53,489 bases of DNA from Lautropia sp. (lineage in GTDB: Bacteria > Pseudomonadota > Gammaproteobacteria > Burkholderiales > Burkholderiaceae_E): the NCBI GenBank assembly GCA_030528325.1, contig JAUMZD010000021.1, forward strand, positions 1-53,489, given 5' to 3'. The position numbers and the translations under genes are program-made. Positions 41,358 to 49,162 of this stretch are shown piece after piece (positions within the stretch are counted from its first letter, which is position 1; each line of letters opens with the position of its first letter). The notes below the pieces were generated by a model. The model had not been told where the DNA came from. It worked only from the letters and a program-made list of their open reading frames with translations, and made no database searches.

Positions 41358-43378
41358 GCTACCAGAAACACGCGGCATATAACCTGTTCTATAGGCCAGG
41401 GGCGGAAGCCTTCGGTTATTCCGAAGGCGCAGAAGCCGAACAGCGTCTGCTCGACATCGTCGAGTCGGTGTCGGATCGGAGCACGTTCTCGCCCGAGTGG
41501 CTTGAACGGATCGTCGACTGGTCGACCCGCTATCACTTCACCCGCGCCCGTCACTGTCTGGTTCGTCCGCTTGACATCCAGCCCGGCGAGCGGGTGCTGG
41601 AACTGGGCTGTGGCGCAGGGGCCATCACCCGTTACCTGGGTGAAACCGGCGCGGAGGTGACGGCCGTCGAAGGCAGTCAGGCGCGTGCGAAGGTGGCTGC
41701 AGCCCGCTGTGCGGACCTGCCGAACGTGACGGTGATTGCCGATGACCTGCAGGCGGTCGATGTGCAGGGCCAGTACGACTGGGTGACGCTGATCGGGGTG
41801 CTGGAATACGCAGCGGCCTATTCGACCGAGGAAAAGCCCTATCAGGCTTATCTGGCGAGTGCCATCCGCCATCTGAAACCCGGTGGCAAGGTCGTCATCG
41901 CCATCGAGAACCAGTTGGGCCTCAAATATTTCAACGGTTGCGGCGAGGATCATCTTGGTCAGGTGTTCGTGGGACTTCAGGATCTGTATCCGGCACGCGG
42001 CGCCCGCACCTTTGGTCGTCAGGCACTGGCTGCCGTACTGAGCCGGGCGGGGCTGACCAGGCAGCAATGGCTATATCCGTATCCGGACTACAAGGTGCCC
42101 AGCGTCGTGCTGACGGATGCGGCCCTGCAGCATGAGGGGTTCAACGCGGCCGATCTTCTGCTGCGCAACCATAGTGAGGATTACACCGCCGACCGTCCCC
42201 GCCTTTTCGACGAGGCCCTGGTGAACCGGGTGCTGGGCGAGAACGGTCTGCTGGGCGATTTCAGCCCATCCTTTCTGGTGGTGGCGCAACTGGCAGGCGC
42301 AGAGAACCAGAAAATCGTGTCTGCCGGGTGGCAACCCGGGGCACTGGCCTGGTCGTTTGCTGCCGTGCATCGTCAGGTCTGCTTTTCTACTGAAACCCGC
42401 TTTCAGGCCTTGTCCGACGGCAACATCCGTGTGGCCAAGCAGCGCATCCGTCCGGATCTGGTTGCGCAGAAACCGTTGTTCGGTGAGCACCGTATCAGCC
42501 TGTCGGTGGAAACGTCTGATTATTTTCAGGGCTGGCAGCAGGCTTGGTCGGCCCTGCATGCCCATGCCGCGCACGGGACGATCGACGCGATGGTCGATGC
42601 CCTGTTGCCATGGGCGGAAAATCTGCTGGCTTCGGCGCAGGTGGGTCAGTCACCGCTCGTGGCAACTTCCCTTCTGTCAGCTGAGGGCACTTCATCAGGT
42701 GATACCCCGGCGGTGCCTGAGGCCGCTGGCAGCGGCACGTCCGCCACGGCCCCGGGCAAGCCTTTGCGTCTGCTCGTGTTGCCAGGGCAGGCACTGGACT
42801 GGGTGCCATTCAATGTCCTGGTCAATGGGCAGGGATTGCAACAGGTGATCGACCAGGAATGGCAGGTCTCCTGTCCGATCCCGGCCGGTTGGGTATTGAC
42901 GCGTGGCATCCTGCACGCGCTGCATGTGGGTCAGGTGCCTAAGGACAAACTGGGATCCATCCGCCGGGTCATCCTTGCCCTGGCTGATGTGTGTGGCTAT
43001 TACGTCACCCATGAAGATATCGAGCAGTGGCTGTCGCTGGAAGAAGGCTTTCTGCGCTCGGTATCGGCCAGGGAGGTGCTGGACGGGCTGTATACCGGGA
43101 CACAGCGGCCAGGTCGGCTGATGTCCGATGTCCTCCAGTCACTTCATGGCGAGGTTCACCAGGCGCAGCAACGGCTCGAACAGATCTCGGCGCAGGTGGC
43201 TGTACTGGAGCAGCACCGTCAGAGCCATGCGAAGGAGGCTGCAGAACATCTCGCACGCATCGATCAGTACCAGCAGCAGATTCGGGCGCTCGAACATCAG
43301 GTTCAGGCCCTGCTGACTTCTCGCAGCTGGCGTTGGTCGGGGTGGTTGCGTTCGATGCGGCGTCGGATCCGCATCTGA
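41354..43378 (+). CDS. WbdD-like methyltransferase with kinase-like motif and coiled coil
   Basis: Predicted modifier, and perhaps length terminator, of the O-polysaccharide. The 674-residue product starts with a class I SAM methyltransferase (about 55-225; VLELGCGAGAITRYLGE at 81-97, then EVTAVEGSQ). The central part (about 250-560) carries LDWVPFNVLV (481-490) and IDQEW (499-503). This resembles the catalytic-loop and metal-binding motifs of aminoglycoside-kinase-like folds (Asp482, Asn487, Asp500). A coiled coil (about 595-655) leads to a basic amphipathic end, SRSWRWSGWLRSMRRRIRI. The order methyltransferase, kinase-like, coiled coil, membrane tail is that of WbdD. A Ser/Thr/Ala-rich insert lies at 440-468. 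The start overlaps wzt by four bases. The function is inferred from architecture. Confidence 0.8.
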   Translation: MSYQKHAAYNLFYRPGAEAFGYSEGAEAEQRLLDIVESVSDRSTFSPEWLERIVDWSTRYHFTRARHCLVRPLDIQPGERVLELGCGAGAITRYLGETGAEVTAVEGSQARAKVAAARCADLPNVTVIADDLQAVDVQGQYDWVTLIGVLEYAAAYSTEEKPYQAYLASAIRHLKPGGKVVIAIENQLGLKYFNGCGEDHLGQVFVGLQDLYPARGARTFGRQALAAVLSRAGLTRQQWLYPYPDYKVPSVVLTDAALQHEGFNAADLLLRNHSEDYTADRPRLFDEALVNRVLGENGLLGDFSPSFLVVAQLAGAENQKIVSAGWQPGALAWSFAAVHRQVCFSTETRFQALSDGNIRVAKQRIRPDLVAQKPLFGEHRISLSVETSDYFQGWQQAWSALHAHAAHGTIDAMVDALLPWAENLLASAQVGQSPLVATSLLSAEGTSSGDTPAVPEAAGSGTSATAPGKPLRLLVLPGQALDWVPFNVLVNGQGLQQVIDQEWQVSCPIPAGWVLTRGILHALHVGQVPKDKLGSIRRVILALADVCGYYVTHEDIEQWLSLEEGFLRSVSAREVLDGLYTGTQRPGRLMSDVLQSLHGEVHQAQQRLEQISAQVAVLEQHRQSHAKEAAEHLARIDQYQQQIRALEHQVQALLTSRSWRWSGWLRSMRRRIRI

Positions 43379-43508
43379 TCCTGTTTTTTCCGGTGGAGCA
43401 TGGCTTGAAGCCGCCCGCCACCGTTACGCATGCCGGGGGGGCGGGCCGACCGGTTTCGTGCCCACGCCGCTCACCGGGTAGCGCATCCGTATTCGGTAAA
43501 TAATCTTC

Positions 43509-46403
43509 ATGGATATCCTGATTTCCAAACTGCTGAACTTTCGTCCTGAACGCCTGACGGCATCCTCGGATCAGTGTGTACAGATTCCCTTCCTGCTGTG
43601 GTTGCTACAATTGCATCGGCCGGACGTGTTCGTCGAACTGGGCACGCAATCGGGTAATCTGTATTTCTCGGCATGCCAGTTTCTCAAGCAGGAAAAGATG
43701 CCGACCCGTTGCCATGCGGTGGGTACCTGGCAGGCCGAAGCTTTCGTCACGGATCAGCCTGAAGATGCGATGGCGAGGCTGACCGCTTTTCATGACGAAC
43801 GTTACGCGGATTTTTCCCGATTGCTGGTCATGGGGGGGGATGAGGCCGTGTCCCAGGTGGCGGATGCCACGGTCGATCTGCTCTGGCTGGACGCACACCA
43901 GTCGGCGGATGCCCTTCGGCATGCACTGGCATGCTGGCGACCCAAGCTATCGGCCAGGGGCGTGCTCGTGATCAACGGCATCGGCGAAGCCGGTACGGGC
44001 GCTTTCGAGGTGTGGCCGATGCTTTCCGGTCGTCATGACCATGCCGCATTGATGGCTCATCAGGGCATTGGTGTCCTGATGATCGGCGAGGCCGTGCCGG
44101 CCGAGACCAGGGCAGCCCTTCGATCTGTCTGCCATGAGGACATCCGTCTGCTCTTCCAGTCCATTGCCCAGGCGATGGCGGCGGCCCGGCGGGAGGCTTT
44201 TCTCGAAGCACGGGTCAGGCAGCTGGATGAGACCTTGTCCCGTCGCCAGGTGGAGGTGAACGACCTGAAGGCGAAACATCAGGCCGAAGGCGAACGGAAC
44301 CGACATCTCCAGGCCCGGCTGGAGGAGGCTCGCACCGAAACAGAGGCCTTGCGTACGGCCCATGATGCCCTGTTGCATCACAGTGCCGGCCAGCATATCG
44401 ACAACGAAGCGATGAGAAATTCCCTGTGCTGGAAGATCACGGCGCCCATCCGCTGGGTGGGCACGCCCATCCAGCAGACCCGGAAAAAGGCCGCGGCGAT
44501 CCGCCAGACCATAGCAGCTGCCGGCGGCGTTGTGAACACCGCACAGCTCGCCATGAAAGTCTTTCAGCGGGAAGGCGTGGCCGGCATCCGGCGCCGGTTG
44601 GGCAATGCCGAACACCTGGCCGCGGCGCATGCCGCCAATGTCCATCAGGGCCTGATCAAGCCGGGCGAGGATCCCTATCATGCCTGGCTGCGCCATTATG
44701 ATCCGACGGATGCCGAGGCGATGAGGGCACTGGCCGGGCGGATCGAAAGCCTGGGCCTCAAGACCACCTTTTCGGTGGTCATGCCCGTCTATAACCCCCC
44801 CCTGGATTATCTGAGACAGGCCATCGAATCGGTTCAGGCGCAGGTCTATCCACACTGGGAAATCTGCATCGCCGACGATGCGTCGCCCAGGCAGGAAGTT
44901 CGTGATCTGCTCAACGAGCTGTCTGCGGCCGATCCACGCATCAAGCTGGTCTTCCGCGAAAAGAATGGTCATATTTCGGCGGCGACCAATTCGGCCCTGC
45001 AAATTGCCACCGGCGACTTCATCGCACTGATGGACAACGATGACCTGTTGCCGCCACATGCGCTGGCCTACATGGCGCTGGCCGTGCATCAGCACCCGGA
45101 GGCGGGGCTGATCTATTCCGACGAAGACAAGGTGACGGAAGACAATGTCAGGATGTCGCCTTACTTCAAGTGCCAGTTCAACTATGAGCTGTTCCTGTCG
45201 CAGAACATGATCAGCCATTTCGGTGTCTATCGCCGAAGCGTGCTGGAAGATATTGGTGGATTCCGTGTTGGCTATGAAGGTGCACAGGACTGGGATCTGG
45301 CCTTACGCGTCATCGAGAAGGTTGGTGTCCAGAACGTCGTGCATGTGCCGAGGGTGCTCTACCACTGGCGTGTCTTTCCCGGCAGCACGGCGCTGGCGCT
45401 GGAAGAAAAGGATTACGCGCTGAAAGCCCAGCTCAAGTCCATCGGCTCACACCTTGAGCGTATCGGCAAGACTGATACCGAGGTCTTTCCGGCCAGGGGC
45501 ATTCCGGGGCTGTTGCGGATACGCCATGCGCTGCCCCCGTCCAGACCACTTGTCAGCATCGTCATCCCGACCCGGGACAGGGTTGAGCTGCTCTCGATGT
45601 GTGTCGATTCGATCCTGGCAAAAACTGTCTATCAGAACTACGAGATCGTCATCGTCGACAATGGCAGCACCGACCCGAAGGCCCTTGAGTATCTGGCCGG
45701 GCTGGCTGAACGTCAGAACATTCGCGTCCTGAAGGCGGATATCCCGTTCAATTACTCGCGCCTGAACAACCTGGGGGTGGCGCAGACTCGTGGCGAGTAC
45801 CTGGTGCTGATGAACAACGACATCGAGATCACGCAGCCGGACTGGATCGAGGAGATGCTGGCCTTTGCGGCACAGCCCGACATCGGTTGCGTGGGGGCTC
45901 AGCTCTGGTATCCGGACGGAACCTTGCAGCATGGCGGTGTGGTGCTGGGTATCGGCGGCGTGGCCTCCCATGCGCACAAGGGTATTCCGCGTGGCAATTT
46001 CGGCTATTTCGGGCGTGCATCGGCACACCAGATGTTCAGTGCCGTGACCGCTGCCTGCCTGATGGTACGCAAGTCAACTTATCAGGAAGCGGGAGGGCTG
46101 GATGAAACGCTCGAAGTGGCCTACAACGACATCGACTTCTGCCTGAAGGTACGTGCCCGGGGGTACAGAAACCTGTACAACCCCTTTGCCCAGTTCGTTC
46201 ACCATGAATCGGCAAGCCGGGGCAGCGATCTGGAAGGCTCGCGCCGTCAGCGATTGCAGGCGGAGGCCGGCATCATGAAGCAGCGCTGGGCCGAGCTGAT
46301 TGGCGATGACCCGGCTTATAGCCCGAACCTGACGCTGGCAGGTGATGATTTCTCGTGGGCATGGCCGTCTCGGGTGAAGCCCTATCAGGCGAGCCATTGC
46401 TGA
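43509..46403 (+). CDS. Methyltransferase-like / tandem GT2 glycosyltransferase fusion
   Basis: Predicted cytoplasmic, membrane-associated enzyme of O-polysaccharide synthesis. The 964-residue product has an N-terminal domain (1-220) with FVELGTQSGNLYFSACQFL, similar to class I methyltransferase folds, then a coiled coil (about 225-295). A membrane-docking motif NSLCWKITAPIRWVG precedes two family-2 glycosyltransferase domains. The first has FSVVMPVYNPPLDYLRQAIE with MDNDD; the second has VSIVIPTRDRVELLSMCVDS with MNNDIE and a late EVAYNDIDFCLKVRARGY. Two GT-A domains in one chain suggest a polymerase-like or bifunctional transferase. It is the last gene of the wzm-wzt operon, after a 130-bp gap with no recognisable feature. 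Confidence 0.88.
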   Translation: MDILISKLLNFRPERLTASSDQCVQIPFLLWLLQLHRPDVFVELGTQSGNLYFSACQFLKQEKMPTRCHAVGTWQAEAFVTDQPEDAMARLTAFHDERYADFSRLLVMGGDEAVSQVADATVDLLWLDAHQSADALRHALACWRPKLSARGVLVINGIGEAGTGAFEVWPMLSGRHDHAALMAHQGIGVLMIGEAVPAETRAALRSVCHEDIRLLFQSIAQAMAAARREAFLEARVRQLDETLSRRQVEVNDLKAKHQAEGERNRHLQARLEEARTETEALRTAHDALLHHSAGQHIDNEAMRNSLCWKITAPIRWVGTPIQQTRKKAAAIRQTIAAAGGVVNTAQLAMKVFQREGVAGIRRRLGNAEHLAAAHAANVHQGLIKPGEDPYHAWLRHYDPTDAEAMRALAGRIESLGLKTTFSVVMPVYNPPLDYLRQAIESVQAQVYPHWEICIADDASPRQEVRDLLNELSAADPRIKLVFREKNGHISAATNSALQIATGDFIALMDNDDLLPPHALAYMALAVHQHPEAGLIYSDEDKVTEDNVRMSPYFKCQFNYELFLSQNMISHFGVYRRSVLEDIGGFRVGYEGAQDWDLALRVIEKVGVQNVVHVPRVLYHWRVFPGSTALALEEKDYALKAQLKSIGSHLERIGKTDTEVFPARGIPGLLRIRHALPPSRPLVSIVIPTRDRVELLSMCVDSILAKTVYQNYEIVIVDNGSTDPKALEYLAGLAERQNIRVLKADIPFNYSRLNNLGVAQTRGEYLVLMNNDIEITQPDWIEEMLAFAAQPDIGCVGAQLWYPDGTLQHGGVVLGIGGVASHAHKGIPRGNFGYFGRASAHQMFSAVTAACLMVRKSTYQEAGGLDETLEVAYNDIDFCLKVRARGYRNLYNPFAQFVHHESASRGSDLEGSRRQRLQAEAGIMKQRWAELIGDDPAYSPNLTLAGDDFSWAWPSRVKPYQASHC

Positions 46404-46477
46404 TGGCCCGCACGACGGGTACAGGCAACGGATTCCTGCGCCCATACTGATGCCGGATCCTGCCGGGGGGCTGGCGT

Positions 46478-48712
46478 TCACTGGGGTACGCTCAGGGAGG
46501 GGCCAGGAGGGAGGTGGGTGCATCCCTTATCGCCGTTTGGGAACTGGACAGTACTGGTTCCGCCTGGCCGCGCCTCGACTTCCACGCAGATCATGGCGCC
46601 TGGCATGGGCGCCTCCAGAAAGACCAGATCCAGCACGATGCCCGAATCCAGCAGGCTGCGGGCAATGGCGGAGGCCACGTCAGGGCGGGCATGGGTGTTC
46701 AACGTCTGTGATTCAAGCGGCTGGCTGCTCCAGATGCGTACCCGGGTGTCGGCGCTCATCGGCGCATACACCCATCCTTTCAGTTGAAGCTGCGTGGCAG
46801 CCTGCCATGCCATCGAGTCGATATGGCCGGACTGGCTGGCGGCGGCGGGAGCTGCCGGGCGAGTGTCCAGCACCTGAAGGCTCGCGGCGGGTGAAGGTGG
46901 GCTGGCCTTCAGCATCCTGTCTGGAAACGCCGACAGGGGAAGCTGGACATGATCCGGTGCGACCAGCCGTGGCCCGTCGGTGTCACCTACCGAGATGTGT
47001 GCGTAGCGGTTGAACAGGGCATTCAACTCGTCTGGCGGGAGTGCCGGGAAAAGTGTCCGGAAATAGTCGAGCTGAGGGTAATAGAGGACATGATTGATGC
47101 TCCGTAGGCCAGTGCCTGCCAGCAGGGCGCCATAGTGGCCAGGAACAGCTATCGTGCCATCTTCCATGACCTTGGCGTCCCGTTCCGCCATCCGTTGCCG
47201 GATCTGAACCTTGTCCTGCTCAAAGATCGGATAGGCTGACTGAACCGGGTTGAACAGTCCGTAAGCGAGCAGATTTCCGAGGAGTGCCGCTGACAGCACG
47301 ATCCCCAGTGGGCGGGTTGCCTGCGAAGCTGATGGCCGAAAGAGGTTGGCGGCCAGCACGATCAGACAAAGATACGGGATGGTGTCGATCGGGCCGTACA
47401 GTTTCTGTAGTCCCTGGGTGGAAAGCAGCAGCTTGCCGGCTGTGCCGAGCAGCGTCAGGGCAAGCAGGATGCACAGGCGCCTTGCTGTCAGCACGATGCC
47501 GGCCCTGGCCAGGGCGAGTACGCTGATCGTGTTGATCAGCAGCCCGAAGGCCATGACGGCCCGGCCGGATGGAACCATCGTCAGTCCGGTGATTTTCGCG
47601 ATGAAGGGCGGAATGTAGAACATCAGCCAGGCGGTGATGAACAGGCAGAAGCACAGCAGCAGACAGAATGGCAGTGGGCGCGTCCGGATCAGCCGGGTCA
47701 GCCGCTGGTAATCGATCAGGCAGATGGCATACAGCGGGAGCAGGCTGGAGAGAACCGTGATTTCTGCTGCGTTCGAGTTCGGGATGCTGGCCAGCGGTTC
47801 AAAGATGTGTGTTGTCAGACTGGGATAGAGATGGGCCAGCAGTTTCGGCCAGCCCAGACCTCCCGACGAACTGATCCTCTGGCCGGGATAGACGGTGGCC
47901 TGCATGATGTCGATCAGCTCATCGAAATATTCGATGAAAAGCGGCAGGGCGATTGCACAGGCAAAACCGCCATCTGCGATTCGGCCCCATCCGAGTTTGT
48001 CCATGCGGAAGCAGATGACCAGTGCAGCCATCGCGAAACCGATTGCATACAGAAAGGGGGGATAGGCGCAGGACAGCATCCAGACCAGTAGCGCATAGGC
48101 ACAGGCAGCGATGCGGAGCAGCCGATGTTCTATCTGGAGCCAGAAAATCATCGTCCACGGGCCGAGCGCGAGCACACCCGCGTTCGATGTCCACCACGTC
48201 TGGATCATCGGTGAGAAATACAGTGTGCTGGCTAATAGCGCGGCGCTCCAGGCCGGCAGCCGCAGCAGTCTGAAGAAGATCGCCCATCCGGCCACGAAGG
48301 ACAGGGTCATCAGCAGAAAATAGAGGGAAAAGGCGTTGGCCGCCGGCAGAACTAGGAATCCCCAGTGATAGGGTTTGAAAAGCATCCCCCAGTCCAGAAT
48401 GGGCAAAGCCTGAAACGAACGAAGGGTTTCCCGATAAGGAGATAACTCGTTGATGGTGCCCAGACCATTGTTGACGGCAATCTGGTAATAGGGGGTCAGC
48501 ACCATCCATTCGTCAGAGCGGATTGGCTGTGGCTTCCCAAGGATCAGGCCTTGAGGCTCCTGTCCGAGTAGTGAAAAAGCCAATCCGTAGGACGAAGGTG
48601 TGAGAGCGAACAAAACATACATCGCGCATAGAAGCAATGTAAAGAAAATCGCCCAAGACGGGATTTGACGATTTTTACTGATCAAAGACTTTGGGTAAAG
48701 ACTGATTGGCAT
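46478..48712 (-). CDS. Large polytopic membrane protein, GT-C-like
   Basis: An inner-membrane protein of 744 residues with about 12 hydrophobic segments in the first 530 residues and a soluble, probably periplasmic, C-terminal part. The first loop has the run SDEWMVLTPYYQIAVNN, an acidic pattern like that of GT-C glycosyltransferases using lipid-linked sugars. I do not recognise a named family. It converges with the glycosyltransferase gene ending at 46403 and lies next to a repeat-rich region. GC content appears lower than in the central operons. A role in polysaccharide modification or assembly is inferred from position only. Confidence 0.8.
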   Translation of the reverse strand: MPISLYPKSLISKNRQIPSWAIFFTLLLCAMYVLFALTPSSYGLAFSLLGQEPQGLILGKPQPIRSDEWMVLTPYYQIAVNNGLGTINELSPYRETLRSFQALPILDWGMLFKPYHWGFLVLPAANAFSLYFLLMTLSFVAGWAIFFRLLRLPAWSAALLASTLYFSPMIQTWWTSNAGVLALGPWTMIFWLQIEHRLLRIAACAYALLVWMLSCAYPPFLYAIGFAMAALVICFRMDKLGWGRIADGGFACAIALPLFIEYFDELIDIMQATVYPGQRISSSGGLGWPKLLAHLYPSLTTHIFEPLASIPNSNAAEITVLSSLLPLYAICLIDYQRLTRLIRTRPLPFCLLLCFCLFITAWLMFYIPPFIAKITGLTMVPSGRAVMAFGLLINTISVLALARAGIVLTARRLCILLALTLLGTAGKLLLSTQGLQKLYGPIDTIPYLCLIVLAANLFRPSASQATRPLGIVLSAALLGNLLAYGLFNPVQSAYPIFEQDKVQIRQRMAERDAKVMEDGTIAVPGHYGALLAGTGLRSINHVLYYPQLDYFRTLFPALPPDELNALFNRYAHISVGDTDGPRLVAPDHVQLPLSAFPDRMLKASPPSPAASLQVLDTRPAAPAAASQSGHIDSMAWQAATQLQLKGWVYAPMSADTRVRIWSSQPLESQTLNTHARPDVASAIARSLLDSGIVLDLVFLEAPMPGAMICVEVEARPGGTSTVQFPNGDKGCTHLPPGPSLSVPQ

Positions 48713-48739
48713 GGAAATAATGAAAATTACCAGGCGAAC

Positions 48740-49032
48740 TAGAGCGTGTTATGCACTTATTCGTCCCCGCGAAAGCCCATCTGGGCGTGCAGAACAAGGC
48801 GCCAAGCCCGCAGAATCCTGGATGACTTCAAGGGATTGGCAACGGTGCGCCGGTATGTAAGGCGCACGAAGCTGTGCGTCCAGAGGGGCTTTCCCTTCGG
48901 GCTGGCCCCAAAACCGCACGCTGACGGCGTTGCCACGCTTGATAAGGCGGCCAGCCTTACCGGCGCGTGGCGCCTTGTCAACACGCGGTTTTGGGGCCAG
49001 CGCGGGGACGAATAAGTTCATAACACGCTCTA
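48740..49032. mobile_element. R2-type element, 293 bp with 32-bp terminal inverted repeats
   Basis: The left end TAGAGCGTGTTATGCACTTA then TTCGTCCCCGCG (48740-48771) matches the reverse complement of the right end (49001-49032) at 31 of 32 positions. Inside is a second inverted repeat, CTGGCCCCAAAACCGC (48902-48917) and GCGGTTTTGGGGCCAG (48985-49000), perfect over 16 bp. No transposase is encoded. It is probably a non-autonomous element mobilised in trans, or a structured RNA repeat. Confidence 0.75.
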
Positions 49033-49033
49033 A

Positions 49034-49162
49034 CAGGCTGTTGAAATACTGGCAGATTGCCGATCCATCATGGATATGGCAAAAAATCATTCCCTGAAAT
49101 CAATGGGTTAAGAGATCCACGTAGCGACAGGATGGCCGATGTCGGGGTATTTCAACAGCCTG
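49034..49162. mobile_element. MITE-like element, 129 bp, CTAA target duplication
   Basis: It has perfect 16-bp terminal inverted repeats, CAGGCTGTTGAAATAC (49034-49049) and GTATTTCAACAGCCTG (49147-49162), flanked by CTAA on both sides (49030-49033 and 49163-49166). Such ends recall insertion-sequence termini. There is no coding capacity, so it would move with a transposase encoded elsewhere. Confidence 0.8.

Larger units (their letters stand above)
48713..49162. other. Repeat island between two membrane-protein genes
   Basis: Almost all of this 450-bp gap is repeat DNA: a 293-bp R2-type element and a 129-bp MITE-like element placed end to end. A plus-strand frame of 89 codons (48746-49015) lies wholly inside the R2 element, and its first codons recur in the R2 copy near 24044, so it is not a gene. 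Confidence 0.8.

Noticed and set aside
48746-49015. 89-codon frame in the repeat island
   Set aside because: It lies inside the R2 element, and its first codons recur in the R2 copy near 24044, so it reflects the repeat and not a gene.
1-49162. CRISPR array, considered because short repeats recur
   Set aside because: R1 and R2 copies are dispersed, occur in both orientations and are not separated by regular spacers; no cas gene is visible.
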